From Rhodopseudomonas sp. BR0M22 (GTDB lineage: Bacteria; Pseudomonadota; Alphaproteobacteria; Rhizobiales; Xanthobacteraceae): 38,275 nt of DNA. Below are positions 7,675 to 15,664 of the stretch, piece after piece; position 1 is the first letter of the stretch; every line of letters begins with the position of its first letter. The position numbers and the translations under genes were made by a program. The notes beneath the pieces are model-generated. The model was not told the DNA's origin, made no database searches, and saw nothing but the letters and a program-made list of their open reading frames with translations. The stretch is taken from NCBI RefSeq assembly GCF_010907035.1, contig NZ_QUMK01000055.1:1-38275 (forward strand), given 5' to 3'.

Positions 7675-9159
7675 CTACAGATAGCCTTCTCCGGCCTCGG
7701 CGGCAAAGCGCGCCGGATCGCCTTCCCAAACGATCCGGGCGTGTTCGAGCACATAGACACGGTCTGCGTGCGGCAGCGCAAAGGTGACGTTCTGCTCGCC
7801 GAGCAGCATCGTGATCGACGATGTCTGACGCAGCCTTTCCAGCGCCTTGGACAATTGTTCCAGGATCACCGGCGCCAATCCGAGCGTCGGCTCGTCCAGG
7901 ATCAGGATCTTCGGCTGCATCATCAGGGCGCGCCCGATCGCCAGCATCTGCTGCTCGCCGCCGGAGAGAGTCTGCGCGAGCTGGCTTTGGCGCTCACGCA
8001 GGATCGGAAACAACTCGAACAGCCATTCGATCTGCTTGTCGCGGACGTCGTCGGCGAGATGATAGCCGCCGAGGTCGAGATTCTCGCGCACCGTCATCTC
8101 GCCGAACAGCTCGCGCGATTCGGGACATTGCACGATGCCGTCGCGGGCGATCTTGGCTGCCGAAGTGCCGCGCAGCGGCTCGCCGCCGCGTTTGATCGCA
8201 CCGGTGTAGGGCAGGAGGCCGGAGATGGCATTGAACAGCGTGGTCTTGCCGGCGCCGTTCAGCCCAACCACCGAGACGAACTCACTTTTGTGGACGTGAA
8301 TCGAGACGTTCTCCAGCGCCTGGGCCTTGCCGTAGAACACGTTGACGTTCTCGACCTGCAGCAGCGGTTCCTTGTCGTGGAAACTGGTTTCCGGCCGCGC
8401 CGAGGTTTCGATTGCGCCGCCGAGATACACCCGCCGCACCGTTTCGTTCTTCATCACGTCGCTTGCGGCGCCGGTGCAGATCTCCTCGCCGAGATACATC
8501 GCCAGAACGCGATCGACCAACGCTGCGACGCTCTTGACGTTGTGATCGACCAGCAGCACCGCGCGGCCCTCGTCACGGAAGCCGGCGATCAGTTCGGAGA
8601 AGGTGCCGACCTCCGCCAGCGTCAGGCCGGCGAACGGCTCGTCGACCAGCACCACCTTGGGATCGCGCGCGATTGCCTTTGCAAGCTCCAGGCGGCGCAG
8701 ATCGGCGAACGGCAGCGTCGGTGGCTTCCGCCGCATCACCGCGCCGAGGCCGACCCGCTCGGCGATCGCCTCGGCGCGCTCGATCAACGCGCGGTCGTGA
8801 AATAGCGCCAGCAGGCTGTCGGGCAGCAGCGCCACCATGATGTTTTCGAGCACGGTCTGCCGGTTTAGCGGCCGTGAATGCTGGAACACCATGCCGAAGC
8901 CCTGACGGGCGATCTTGTGGGCCGGAAGGCCGGCGACGTTCTGGCCCTGGAAGATCACTTCGCCCGAGGTCGGGCGCTCGATCCCCATGATCGACTTCAT
9001 CGCCGTGGACTTGCCGGAGCCGTTCGGGCCGATCAGCCCGAAGATTTCGCCGGCGCGCAGATCGAACGACAGGTTCTTCACCGCGGTGAGGCCGCCGAAC
9101 CGCTTGGTCAGGCCGCGGACTTCGAGCGTTGGAGCAAAGTTCCCGGAGACTGCGTCCAT
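7675..9159 (-). CDS. Fused LivG-LivF ATPase of HAAT transporter 1
   Basis: 494 residues holding two ABC ATPase domains that are normally separate proteins. Domain 1 (about 10-250, LivG-like) has Walker A GPNGSGKS (44-51), Walker B VVLVDEP (169-175) and the H-loop His206. Its signature is degenerate: LPFADLRR in place of LSxGxxRR (149-156). Domain 2 (about 265-494, LivF-like) has Walker A GLNGAGKT (299-306), signature LSGGEQQ (398-404), Walker B ILILDEP (418-424) and Gln456 at the H-loop, as in LivF proteins. The ATG at 9159 overlaps the livM stop as TGATG. A GTG three bases upstream is also possible. It energises the LivH/LivM pore encoded just upstream. Substrate is unknown; the HAAT family carries branched-chain amino acids, amides, urea and aromatic acids. 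Confidence 0.93.
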   Translation of the reverse strand: MDAVSGNFAPTLEVRGLTKRFGGLTAVKNLSFDLRAGEIFGLIGPNGSGKSTAMKSIMGIERPTSGEVIFQGQNVAGLPAHKIARQGFGMVFQHSRPLNRQTVLENIMVALLPDSLLALFHDRALIERAEAIAERVGLGAVMRRKPPTLPFADLRRLELAKAIARDPKVVLVDEPFAGLTLAEVGTFSELIAGFRDEGRAVLLVDHNVKSVAALVDRVLAMYLGEEICTGAASDVMKNETVRRVYLGGAIETSARPETSFHDKEPLLQVENVNVFYGKAQALENVSIHVHKSEFVSVVGLNGAGKTTLFNAISGLLPYTGAIKRGGEPLRGTSAAKIARDGIVQCPESRELFGEMTVRENLDLGGYHLADDVRDKQIEWLFELFPILRERQSQLAQTLSGGEQQMLAIGRALMMQPKILILDEPTLGLAPVILEQLSKALERLRQTSSITMLLGEQNVTFALPHADRVYVLEHARIVWEGDPARFAAEAGEGYL

Positions 9160-10082
9160 CACGTCCGGGCCTCGCGCGACATGGCCGCTCCGAGGAAGCC
9201 GCCGGGGAAGAACAGCACAACGATCAGCGCGACCGCCGAGACGATGAAAGTGGCGAGTTCGCCGGTCGGGCGCAGGAACTCGCCGGCGACGATCAGGAAC
9301 ACCGCGCCGAGCGCCGCGCCGATCACAGTTCGCCGTCCGCCGAGCACGGCGGCGACGATGACGTTCACCCCGACTGCGACGTCGACCACGGTGCCGACCG
9401 AGGCGGTGCCGAAGTAGAACACCAAGAGCGCGCCGGACAGGCCGGAGAAGAACGCGCTGACGACGAAGGCGAACAGCTTGTGTTTGACGATGTTGAAGCC
9501 GAGTGCGCCGGCCTGCACCGGATCCTGACCCGAGGCCTGCAGCACCAGGCCGATCGGCGATTGCGATAGCCCGTACAGGACCGCGCCGCTCACGGTCATG
9601 AAGCCGAGCGCGAGCCAGTAATTGGCCCCGGCGTTGATGGTGATGACGTCGGGAATGGTGAGGCCGATCTCTCCGCCGGTGAGTTCGGCGAACACCACGA
9701 TGAAGTTCTGCAGCATCAGCACCGCCACCAGCGTGGTCAGGCCGAAATACGGCCCGCGCACCCGCAACGCCGGCAAGGCCAGAATGAAGCCTGCGACCAC
9801 CGCCGCCATCGCGCCGATGAAGATGCAGATATAGGGCGACACGCCGTAGAGGTTGTTGATGATGCCCGCAGTGTAGGCGCCAGTGCCGATCAGGAAGGTC
9901 GGACCGAAGTTGACCTCGCCGGCGAAGCCGAACAGCAGGTCCCAGGACATCGCGAACACGCCGAAGTAGAACGCTACCGTCAGCAGCCCGAGGATGTAGC
10001 CGGAGACGTAGAGCGGCAGTGTCGCGGCGAATGCGATGACGAGAAGCGCGATCCAGAACAGTCGTGACGTGAACAGACCCAT
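9159..10082 (-). CDS. HAAT ABC transporter permease, LivM-type (system 1)
   Basis: 307 residues, almost entirely hydrophobic, with 8 or more predicted membrane helices. The block FGFAGEVNFGPTFLIGTGAYTAG (about 51-73) is the LivM signature region, and ALRVRGPYFGLTTL is the conserved cytoplasmic loop that contacts the ATPase. It ends RPTGEL...FFPGGFLG, as LivM proteins do. The ATG lies 1 bp after the livH stop, and the stop overlaps the ATPase start, which indicates translational coupling through livH-livM-livGF. It forms the inner-membrane pore with the LivH-type protein. Confidence 0.93.
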   Translation of the reverse strand: MGLFTSRLFWIALLVIAFAATLPLYVSGYILGLLTVAFYFGVFAMSWDLLFGFAGEVNFGPTFLIGTGAYTAGIINNLYGVSPYICIFIGAMAAVVAGFILALPALRVRGPYFGLTTLVAVLMLQNFIVVFAELTGGEIGLTIPDVITINAGANYWLALGFMTVSGAVLYGLSQSPIGLVLQASGQDPVQAGALGFNIVKHKLFAFVVSAFFSGLSGALLVFYFGTASVGTVVDVAVGVNVIVAAVLGGRRTVIGAALGAVFLIVAGEFLRPTGELATFIVSAVALIVVLFFPGGFLGAAMSREART

Positions 10083-10083
10083 C

Positions 10084-10959
10084 TCAACGCCTCCCGAGCA
10101 GGCCCTGAGGCCGCAGATACATTACTGTCACCAGCAGCAGCAGCGCCGGGATGGTCCGATACGCCGGTGAAATCATGTAGGCGGTGACGGTCTCGAGATA
10201 GCCGACCACGAAGGCGGCGATCAGCGAACCGGACACGCTGCCGAGCCCGCCGAGCACCACTATCGAGAAAGCACTCGCGGTCAGCGGCCCGACGCTGTAG
10301 GACGACACGCCGAGGAACATCCCGAGCAGCACACCGGCGATGCCGGCGAGCACGCCGTAGATGATCCAGACGACGACGTAGATGTTGGTGAGCTCGAGCC
10401 CGAGCAGGGTGACGCCGCGCGGATTCATCGAAGCCGCCAGCACCGCCTTGCCGATCTTGGTGCGGTTGACCAGCAGCCAGAGTAGGGCGATCACCAGACA
10501 GCACACCAGTGCGGTGAAGATCTGGTTGCGCGGGGTGCGCACGCCGAGGATCTCGACGACGCCGGTGACGATCGGCAACACCGTCTTGGCGTTGTTGGTG
10601 AAGAAATAAGCGATCGCTTCCTGGATCATGATGCCCCACAGCAGGGTGCCGGTGAGCACGAAGATCTCCTTCTCCTCGTTGGCGATCCGCCGCGAGCGCT
10701 GGATCGGCTGCACCACCACGAAGTAAGTCAGCAGCGCGATCACCAGCGCAGTGACGATGCCGACCAGTGCGCCGGCGTAGCTGCCGATGCCGAATGTGCT
10801 CGACGCCGCCCAGGCTGCGACCGCAGCGGCCACCATGATGGCGCCGTGTGACAGGTTGAGCACGCCGGAGACGCCGAAGATCAACGTGAACCCGGTGGCG
10901 CCGAGCGCATACAACGCGCTGATGGCGAAACCGTCGATCAGGATTTGCAGGGCGAGCAT
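10084..10959 (-). CDS. HAAT ABC transporter permease, LivH-type (system 1)
   Basis: 291 residues, the usual length of LivH. The N-terminal block ALYALGATGFTLIFGVSGVLNLSHGA (15-40) is the LivH signature. The conserved loop ASMNPRGVTLLGL and the end YLRPQGLLGRR also fit. About eight membrane helices. The first permease gene after the binding-protein gene, separated from it by 196 bp that hold a palindromic repeat. Its own ribosome site is weak (GAAAG). The following livM starts 1 bp after the stop. Confidence 0.93.
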   Translation of the reverse strand: MLALQILIDGFAISALYALGATGFTLIFGVSGVLNLSHGAIMVAAAVAAWAASSTFGIGSYAGALVGIVTALVIALLTYFVVVQPIQRSRRIANEEKEIFVLTGTLLWGIMIQEAIAYFFTNNAKTVLPIVTGVVEILGVRTPRNQIFTALVCCLVIALLWLLVNRTKIGKAVLAASMNPRGVTLLGLELTNIYVVVWIIYGVLAGIAGVLLGMFLGVSSYSVGPLTASAFSIVVLGGLGSVSGSLIAAFVVGYLETVTAYMISPAYRTIPALLLLVTVMYLRPQGLLGRR

Positions 10960-10988
10960 TCGGGACTTTCAGTTGGCCAAATCCGGGA

Positions 10989-11086
10989 CGTCATTCCGGG
11001 ATGCGCGCCGCCGGCGTGCAGACCCGGAATCCCGAGCTGTTCTGAGATTCCGGGTTTGCGGGCGTCGCCCGCGCCCCGGAATGACG
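10989..11086. repeat. Palindromic repeat, family A (long form) between binding-protein and permease genes
   Basis: Outer arms CGTCATTCCGGG (10989-11000) and CCCGGAATGACG (11075-11086) enclose a second perfect inverted repeat ACCCGGAATC/GATTCCGGGT around the core CCCGAGCTGTT. The same outer arms and the same core occur at 36859-36970, so this is one ~100-bp element type. It fills much of the 196-bp gap in the operon. It can form stable nested hairpins in the mRNA after the binding-protein gene. The remaining bases of 10960-11155 show nothing else. Confidence 0.85.
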
Positions 11087-11155
11087 ATGTGGAGAAGCTT
11101 GCAGCCTGACGAAAAATGCTCCCGGCGTTTCCGTCCGGGAGCACTGGGCTCATCG

Positions 11156-12406
11156 TCAGTTCGCGGCGGCCTTGATGAAGGCCGGGAACTTGATCTTGGC
11201 TTTGGCCACTTCGGGCGGCCACACCGCGACCTGCTTACCGTCCTGCCATTGCAGCATCAGGCCGGTGAGCAGGCCCTTGCCGTATTTGAGGCCGTGGGTG
11301 AACGGATCGTCCTTGCCGTAGAACTGGACGCGCCCGATCGTTCCTTCGTAGTCGGTCTTTTCCAGCGCTTCGACAAGCTTGTCGCCGTCGGTGGAACCGG
11401 CGCGCTTCACCGCCTCGGCGATGTAATAGACCTCATCATACGCGGTGTAGCCGGCATAAGACGGATAGTTGCCGTACTTCTTCTTGAAGTTCTCGGCGAA
11501 CGGCACCGACTTCGGCGTCACCGCGACACCGGGGCCCGAAACGCCCTGATACAGCACGCCGTCAGACGCATTGTTGGTGTCCTTGCCGAAAGTCTCGTTG
11601 GTGGCCTGGGACGAGATGCCGAACATCGGAATCGGCACCTGCTGGTTCTTCCACTGCACCGTCGGCTGCACGCCGACATGCGAGATGCCGGTGATGATCA
11701 CGTCCGGCTTCGATCCCTCGATCTTGTTGAAGATCGGCGTGAAATCGGTGGTGTCGGGGGAGAACCGGATGTGGTCGAGCACCTTGAGTCCGACCTTCGG
11801 GAGGCACTCCTGATAGCCGACGTCGAGCGGCTTGGTCCAGGCCGCGTCCTCGCTCATGATCACGGCGGTCTTCATCTGCCGGGCGTCGACCAGCAGGTCC
11901 TTCGCGGCATCGCACACCGACTGGGCAAGCTCGCCTGAAGTCAGGTAGCCGTGGAAGGTGTATTTGTTCTTTTCGTAATCCTTATGGATCGCCTTGGTGA
12001 TCTCGTTGGACGCCGCGCCGGGCGTGACGAACGGCGTTTTCAGCCGCGATGCCCAGGGCATCAGCGCCAGCACCACTTCCGAGATGTAGCTGGCAATCAC
12101 CGCATTGACCTTGTCCTCGTTCACCGCGCGCTGAAACGCGCGGACGGAATCGGCCGACGAGGAGTGATTGTCGTAGCTGACGATCTCGATCTTGCGGCCG
12201 TCGATGCCACCTTTGGCGTTGATTTCGTCAGCGGCAAGCTGGGCTGCCTGCGGGATAGAGGCGCCGGCGATGGCCTGCGCTTCGGCGATCACGCCGATCT
12301 TGATCGGATCAGCTGCGAGGGCGGACGAGACGCCGAAGCCGAGCGCGGTCGCGGCGACAACGGCGCGCACCGACCACGAACGGACGTTCGAGGGGGCTGA
12401 AGACAT
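11156..12406 (-). CDS. HAAT transporter solute-binding protein (system 1)
   Basis: 416 residues with a classical Sec signal peptide (hydrophobic core about 14-27, cleavage after ALA near residue 31). The mature part begins ADPIKIGVIAEAQ and follows the type I periplasmic binding-protein fold (Peripla_BP_6): INAKGGIDGRKIEIVSYDN, then the hinge region and GYTAYDEVYYIAEAVKRAG. It captures the ligand in the periplasm for the downstream LivH/LivM/LivGF complex. AGAGGAAA precedes the ATG. It is divergent from the tartrate/malate dehydrogenase gene 201 bp away, which may point to a hydroxy-acid or related ligand. The ligand cannot be read from the sequence. Confidence 0.93.
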   Translation of the reverse strand: MSSAPSNVRSWSVRAVVAATALGFGVSSALAADPIKIGVIAEAQAIAGASIPQAAQLAADEINAKGGIDGRKIEIVSYDNHSSSADSVRAFQRAVNEDKVNAVIASYISEVVLALMPWASRLKTPFVTPGAASNEITKAIHKDYEKNKYTFHGYLTSGELAQSVCDAAKDLLVDARQMKTAVIMSEDAAWTKPLDVGYQECLPKVGLKVLDHIRFSPDTTDFTPIFNKIEGSKPDVIITGISHVGVQPTVQWKNQQVPIPMFGISSQATNETFGKDTNNASDGVLYQGVSGPGVAVTPKSVPFAENFKKKYGNYPSYAGYTAYDEVYYIAEAVKRAGSTDGDKLVEALEKTDYEGTIGRVQFYGKDDPFTHGLKYGKGLLTGLMLQWQDGKQVAVWPPEVAKAKIKFPAFIKAAAN

Positions 12407-12538
12407 GGGGTTTCCTCTTTATTGTCTTTGATGGCTCGTTGGCCGGCGGCTTTTTGATCTGCCGCGGAAAGTGTAACGCGCGTTTTGTCGCAGGCAAGCG
12501 CAATACCTGGGCAATACGCGATTCCGCTATGTGCAGCG

Positions 12539-12553
12539 CAGCGTTGAACGCTG
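12539..12553. promoter_or_regulatory. Short dyad in the divergent promoter region
   Basis: CAGCGT (12539-12544), a TGA spacer and ACGCTG (12548-12553) form a perfect 6-bp dyad in the 201-bp region (12407-12607) shared by the binding-protein gene and the dehydrogenase gene. A regulator that controls both directions would bind here, but no regulator gene is adjacent and the motif is short. No other promoter element was clear. Confidence 0.3.
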
Positions 12554-12607
12554 GCGTACTTTGGGCCAGATGGAAGCGCGCGACGCGCGAGACAAAGGGG
12601 AACCGAC

Positions 12608-13687
12608 TTGAGTGAGAGCAAAGACCAATATCGCATCGCGGTGATCGCAGGCGACGGCATCGGCAAGGAAGTCATGCCGGAAGGACTTCGGGTGTTGGAG
12701 ACGGCCGCCAGGAAGCATCGCGTCAAGCTGAAGTTCGATCATTTCGACTTCGCCAACTACGATTACTACGAAAAGCACGGCCAGATGATGCCGGACGACT
12801 GGAAGGAGAAGATCGGCGGCCACGACGCGATCTTCTTCGGCGCGGTCGGCTGGCCGCAGAAGATCCCGGATCACATCTCGCTGTGGGGATCGTTGATCAA
12901 GTTTCGACGTGAGTTCGATCAGTACGTCAATCTGCGTCCGGTGCGGCTGATGCCCGGCGTGCCGTCCCCGCTCGCCGGCCGCAAACCCGGTGACATCGAT
13001 TTCTGGGTCGTGCGCGAGAACACTGAGGGCGAGTATTCGTCGGTCGGCGGCCGGATGTTCCCGGATACCGAGCGTGAATTCGTTACCCAGCAGACGGTGA
13101 TGACCCGGACCGGGGTCGATCGGATTCTGAAATTCGCGTTCGAGCTGGCGCAGTCGCGGCCGAAACGGCACCTGACCTCGGCGACCAAATCGAACGGCAT
13201 CTCGATCACCATGCCGTATTGGGACGAGCGCGTCGAAGCGATGGCGAAGTCCTATCCCGATGTGAAGTGGGACAAGTACCACATCGATATCCTCACGGCG
13301 CATTTCGTGCTGCATCCGGACTGGTTCGACGTCGTCGTCGGTTCGAATCTGTTCGGCGACATCCTGTCCGACCTCGGCCCGGCCTGCACCGGCACGATCG
13401 GGATCGCGCCGTCAGGCAACATCAATCCGGAGGGCGATTTCCCGAGCGTGTTCGAACCTGTGCACGGCTCGGCACCGGACATCGCCGGCCAGGGCATCGC
13501 CAATCCGATCGGAATGATCTGGTCGGGTGCGATGATGCTCGAGCATCTCGGCGAGAAGCAGGCCGCGGATTCGATCGTGAAGGCGATCGAGCGGACGCTC
13601 GGCGAGCGGACGCTGCGCACCCGTGACCTCGGCGGGCAGGCCGATACGGCGGCCTGCGGCAAGGGCGTTGCCGAGATGGTCGAGTAG
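12608..13687 (+). CDS. Tartrate/D-malate dehydrogenase (isocitrate/isopropylmalate DH family)
   Basis: 359 residues of the beta-decarboxylating dehydrogenase family, which oxidises (2R)-hydroxy diacids with NAD and Mn/Mg. Seen: N-terminal GDGIGKEV (16-23), NLRPVRLMPG with substrate-binding Arg, ENTEGEYSSVGG, the catalytic Lys region in DILTAHFVLHPDWFD, the metal-binding Asp in SNLFGDILSDLG, and PVHGSAPDIAGQGIANP. The ENTEGEYSS form and the W/Y-rich DYYEKHG and WDERV blocks are typical of TtuC/DmlA proteins, not of LeuB. The start is TTG at 12608 with AGGGG eight bases before it; no in-frame ATG fits. Likely forms oxaloglycolate from tartrate or pyruvate plus CO2 from D-malate. It is divergent from the transporter binding-protein gene. 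The substrate is inferred. Confidence 0.88.
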   Translation: MSESKDQYRIAVIAGDGIGKEVMPEGLRVLETAARKHRVKLKFDHFDFANYDYYEKHGQMMPDDWKEKIGGHDAIFFGAVGWPQKIPDHISLWGSLIKFRREFDQYVNLRPVRLMPGVPSPLAGRKPGDIDFWVVRENTEGEYSSVGGRMFPDTEREFVTQQTVMTRTGVDRILKFAFELAQSRPKRHLTSATKSNGISITMPYWDERVEAMAKSYPDVKWDKYHIDILTAHFVLHPDWFDVVVGSNLFGDILSDLGPACTGTIGIAPSGNINPEGDFPSVFEPVHGSAPDIAGQGIANPIGMIWSGAMMLEHLGEKQAADSIVKAIERTLGERTLRTRDLGGQADTAACGKGVAEMVE

Positions 13688-13717
13688 GCGGCTCGCCGCT
13701 GTTCGGTTGCGCTGGTG

Positions 13718-14563
13718 TCAGCGGTTCGGCGACGAGCCGGCTGCATCGGCGCGGACCACCAGGGTCATCGGCTTGCGCAGGCGACGCCGTTGCCGAAGCT
13801 GTGGCGGTTGGCGCAACGGGCGGCGCGGCTTCAACGCGATGGCGCCGCCGGGCTTCCGGCTCGGCAGCGTCGGGAGCGGGCGGGCCGTGATACGGCCCGC
13901 TTTGCGCTGGGTGCGCTTGCCGGCTGCCTTGCCGTGGATGCCGCGTGCGGCGGGGCGGCAGTTTTGCAACGGTCGCGGCTTGGTGACGATCCGTGGCCGT
14001 GGCGGCACGATACGAACGACCGGCTGCAGCAGCAAAGGACGCGGCTCGGCAACCGGCTGAACCGATACAGGCGCTGGCGGTTCGGTCGCTGAACTTCGAG
14101 GCGCCTCGCTCGCCGGCTCTGCTGACAGGTCCCGCGCGGTGCGCGCTGCGACGTCGGCGCCGGCATCGTGAATCCGCACGCCGCGTGGCGGCGGATCGGT
14201 GCGGCCGCGATAAATGCCGAAGGCGACATAGGCGGCTACCAGCACAGCGACCAGCAGTGTGATCGGCGCGCCGACGACCAGCGTGCCGGCCATCACGATC
14301 ATCGCGGTGGCTGCCGCCTTCAAGAGCTTGTCGCTGTCGTCGAACAGCCGCTCCAGCCACAACCAGTTGCTGCGCGTCCAGATCGGTGGATCGATCCGGA
14401 AGGCGACGCGGGCGCGGGCCCCGGCGAAGCCGATCTCGCGCGCCGACAACAAGTACCAGGTGACGAAGAACGCCAGCAGGAAGGCGATTGTGCCGGCCAG
14501 ACCGGCGGCCGAGCCGATAACGATCACCAGTGCCAGGGCGAAGACCGCGTACCAATCCTTCAT
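13718..14563 (-). CDS. Unknown membrane protein with Arg/Pro-rich tail
   Basis: 281 residues that I do not recognise. Two pairs of hydrophobic segments (about 6-22 and 24-40; 82-100 and 102-118) enclose a soluble loop with RARVAFRIDPPIWTRSNWLW. The rest, 120-281, is low-complexity and rich in Arg, Pro and Ala, with repeated PRPRIV/KPRP-like pieces. It looks disordered and highly basic, so it could touch DNA, RNA or acidic membrane surfaces. GGAG lies eight bases before the ATG at 14563, which supports a real gene in this GC-rich DNA. It converges on the dehydrogenase gene 30 bp away. Competing plus-strand frames here have no family motifs. No function is proposed. Confidence 0.65.
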   Translation of the reverse strand: MKDWYAVFALALVIVIGSAAGLAGTIAFLLAFFVTWYLLSAREIGFAGARARVAFRIDPPIWTRSNWLWLERLFDDSDKLLKAAATAMIVMAGTLVVGAPITLLVAVLVAAYVAFGIYRGRTDPPPRGVRIHDAGADVAARTARDLSAEPASEAPRSSATEPPAPVSVQPVAEPRPLLLQPVVRIVPPRPRIVTKPRPLQNCRPAARGIHGKAAGKRTQRKAGRITARPLPTLPSRKPGGAIALKPRRPLRQPPQLRQRRRLRKPMTLVVRADAAGSSPNR

Positions 14564-14638
14564 GGGAAAGTCTCCATGCGATTCGCAAACTATCGCACGG
14601 GCGCAGTTCGATCGTTGTTGATGCGGATCACGCCGCGT

Positions 14639-14664
14639 CGACGGCCGAACGATGATGGCCGTCG
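14639..14664. terminator. Hairpin after the 2-hydroxyacid dehydrogenase gene
   Basis: CGACGGCC (14639-14646) and GGCCGTCG (14657-14664) form a perfect 8-bp stem with a 10-nt loop, 48 bp beyond the end of the minus-strand dehydrogenase gene. No T-run follows, so an intrinsic terminator is not assured. It lies in the 149-bp gap 14564-14712, where nothing else is seen. Confidence 0.35.
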
Positions 14665-14712
14665 ATGTTCAGTGGTTGCGGTAGCTGATTGCCGATTTCG
14701 ACGGATGGTCGA

Positions 14713-15627
14713 TCAGCCGGCGGTCGCAATCCGCCGGCAATGGGCACGGGCAGCGGCAATCAGGTTGTCGCTCGCTTCGGGGGTACGGAACGCCGAATGC
14801 GCCGACAGCGTCACGTTGGGCAGGGAAATCAACGGATGGTCACAGGGAAGCGGCTCGATGTCGAACACGTCGAGGGCCGCATGGCGCAGATGGCCGGAGC
14901 GCAGCGCGTCGATCATCGCGGCCTCATCGACGAGGGCACCGCGCGCGGTGTTGACCAGGATCGCTCCCGGCCGCATCGCCGCGATCCGCTGCCGCGACAG
15001 GAAGCCGCGAGTTTCGTCGTTGAGCAACAGATGCATCGAGACGACGTGGCTGTCGCGCAGCAGCGTGTCGAGATCGACGAACCGCACGCCGTCCACCTGC
15101 TTGGCCGAGCGGTTCCAAGAGATCACGTTCATTCCCGAGCCGTGCGCGATTCGAGCGACTTCGGCGCCGATGCCGCCGAAGCCGATCAGGCCGAGCGTCT
15201 TGCCGGTGAGCTGCATCCCATCTTCTCGCAGCCAATGGCCGTGCCGCATCTCGCGGTCCATCACTGCGAGATTACGCGCCGCCGCCCACATCAGCGCGAT
15301 GGTCGCTTCCGCCACCGCGGTGTCACCATAGCCCCGGATCAGGTGCACCTCGATGCCGAGTTCGGCCAGTTCCTCGATATTCATGTAGCTGCGGGCGCCG
15401 GTGCCGAGAAACACGACGTGCCTCAGTCCGGCGCACTGCCGCGCGATGCTGGTCGGCAGATAGGTGTGGTCGATCAGCGCAATCGCGGCGTCGGCCAGCA
15501 CGTCGGGGAGTTGTTCGGGCGTCACGTCGGGATCGCGGTGGATCCGCACGGGCGGGTCGCCTGGCGCCGCAAGCCTCTCCATCAGCTCGGCGAGCGTATC
15601 GCTGGCGTCGACGAACACCGCATGCAT
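14713..15627 (-). CDS. D-isomer-specific 2-hydroxyacid dehydrogenase
   Basis: 304 residues of the family that reduces 2-oxo acids such as glyoxylate or hydroxypyruvate with NAD(P)H. The Rossmann motif is GFGGIG (149-154). The catalytic set is Arg229 in NTARGALVDE, Glu258 in DIEPLP and His277 in LSAHSAFRTPEA, so it should be active. GGAGAG precedes the ATG at 15627. It follows the M20 hydrolase gene by 37 bp and the lysR gene before that, forming a lysR-hydrolase-dehydrogenase operon. A hydroxypyruvate isomerase-like gene is encoded by the opposite arm (24182). That fits two- or three-carbon oxo-acid handling, but the exact substrate is not visible. Confidence 0.9.
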   Translation of the reverse strand: MHAVFVDASDTLAELMERLAAPGDPPVRIHRDPDVTPEQLPDVLADAAIALIDHTYLPTSIARQCAGLRHVVFLGTGARSYMNIEELAELGIEVHLIRGYGDTAVAEATIALMWAAARNLAVMDREMRHGHWLREDGMQLTGKTLGLIGFGGIGAEVARIAHGSGMNVISWNRSAKQVDGVRFVDLDTLLRDSHVVSMHLLLNDETRGFLSRQRIAAMRPGAILVNTARGALVDEAAMIDALRSGHLRHAALDVFDIEPLPCDHPLISLPNVTLSAHSAFRTPEASDNLIAAARAHCRRIATAG

Positions 15628-15664
15628 CGTAATCTCTCCAGAAATTGGCGCCGGTCGTCAGCGA

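Noticed and set aside
7675-9159. Two separate liv ATPase genes
   Set aside because: The frame is continuous through the linker (about residues 250-265), with no stop or internal ribosome site that would split it.
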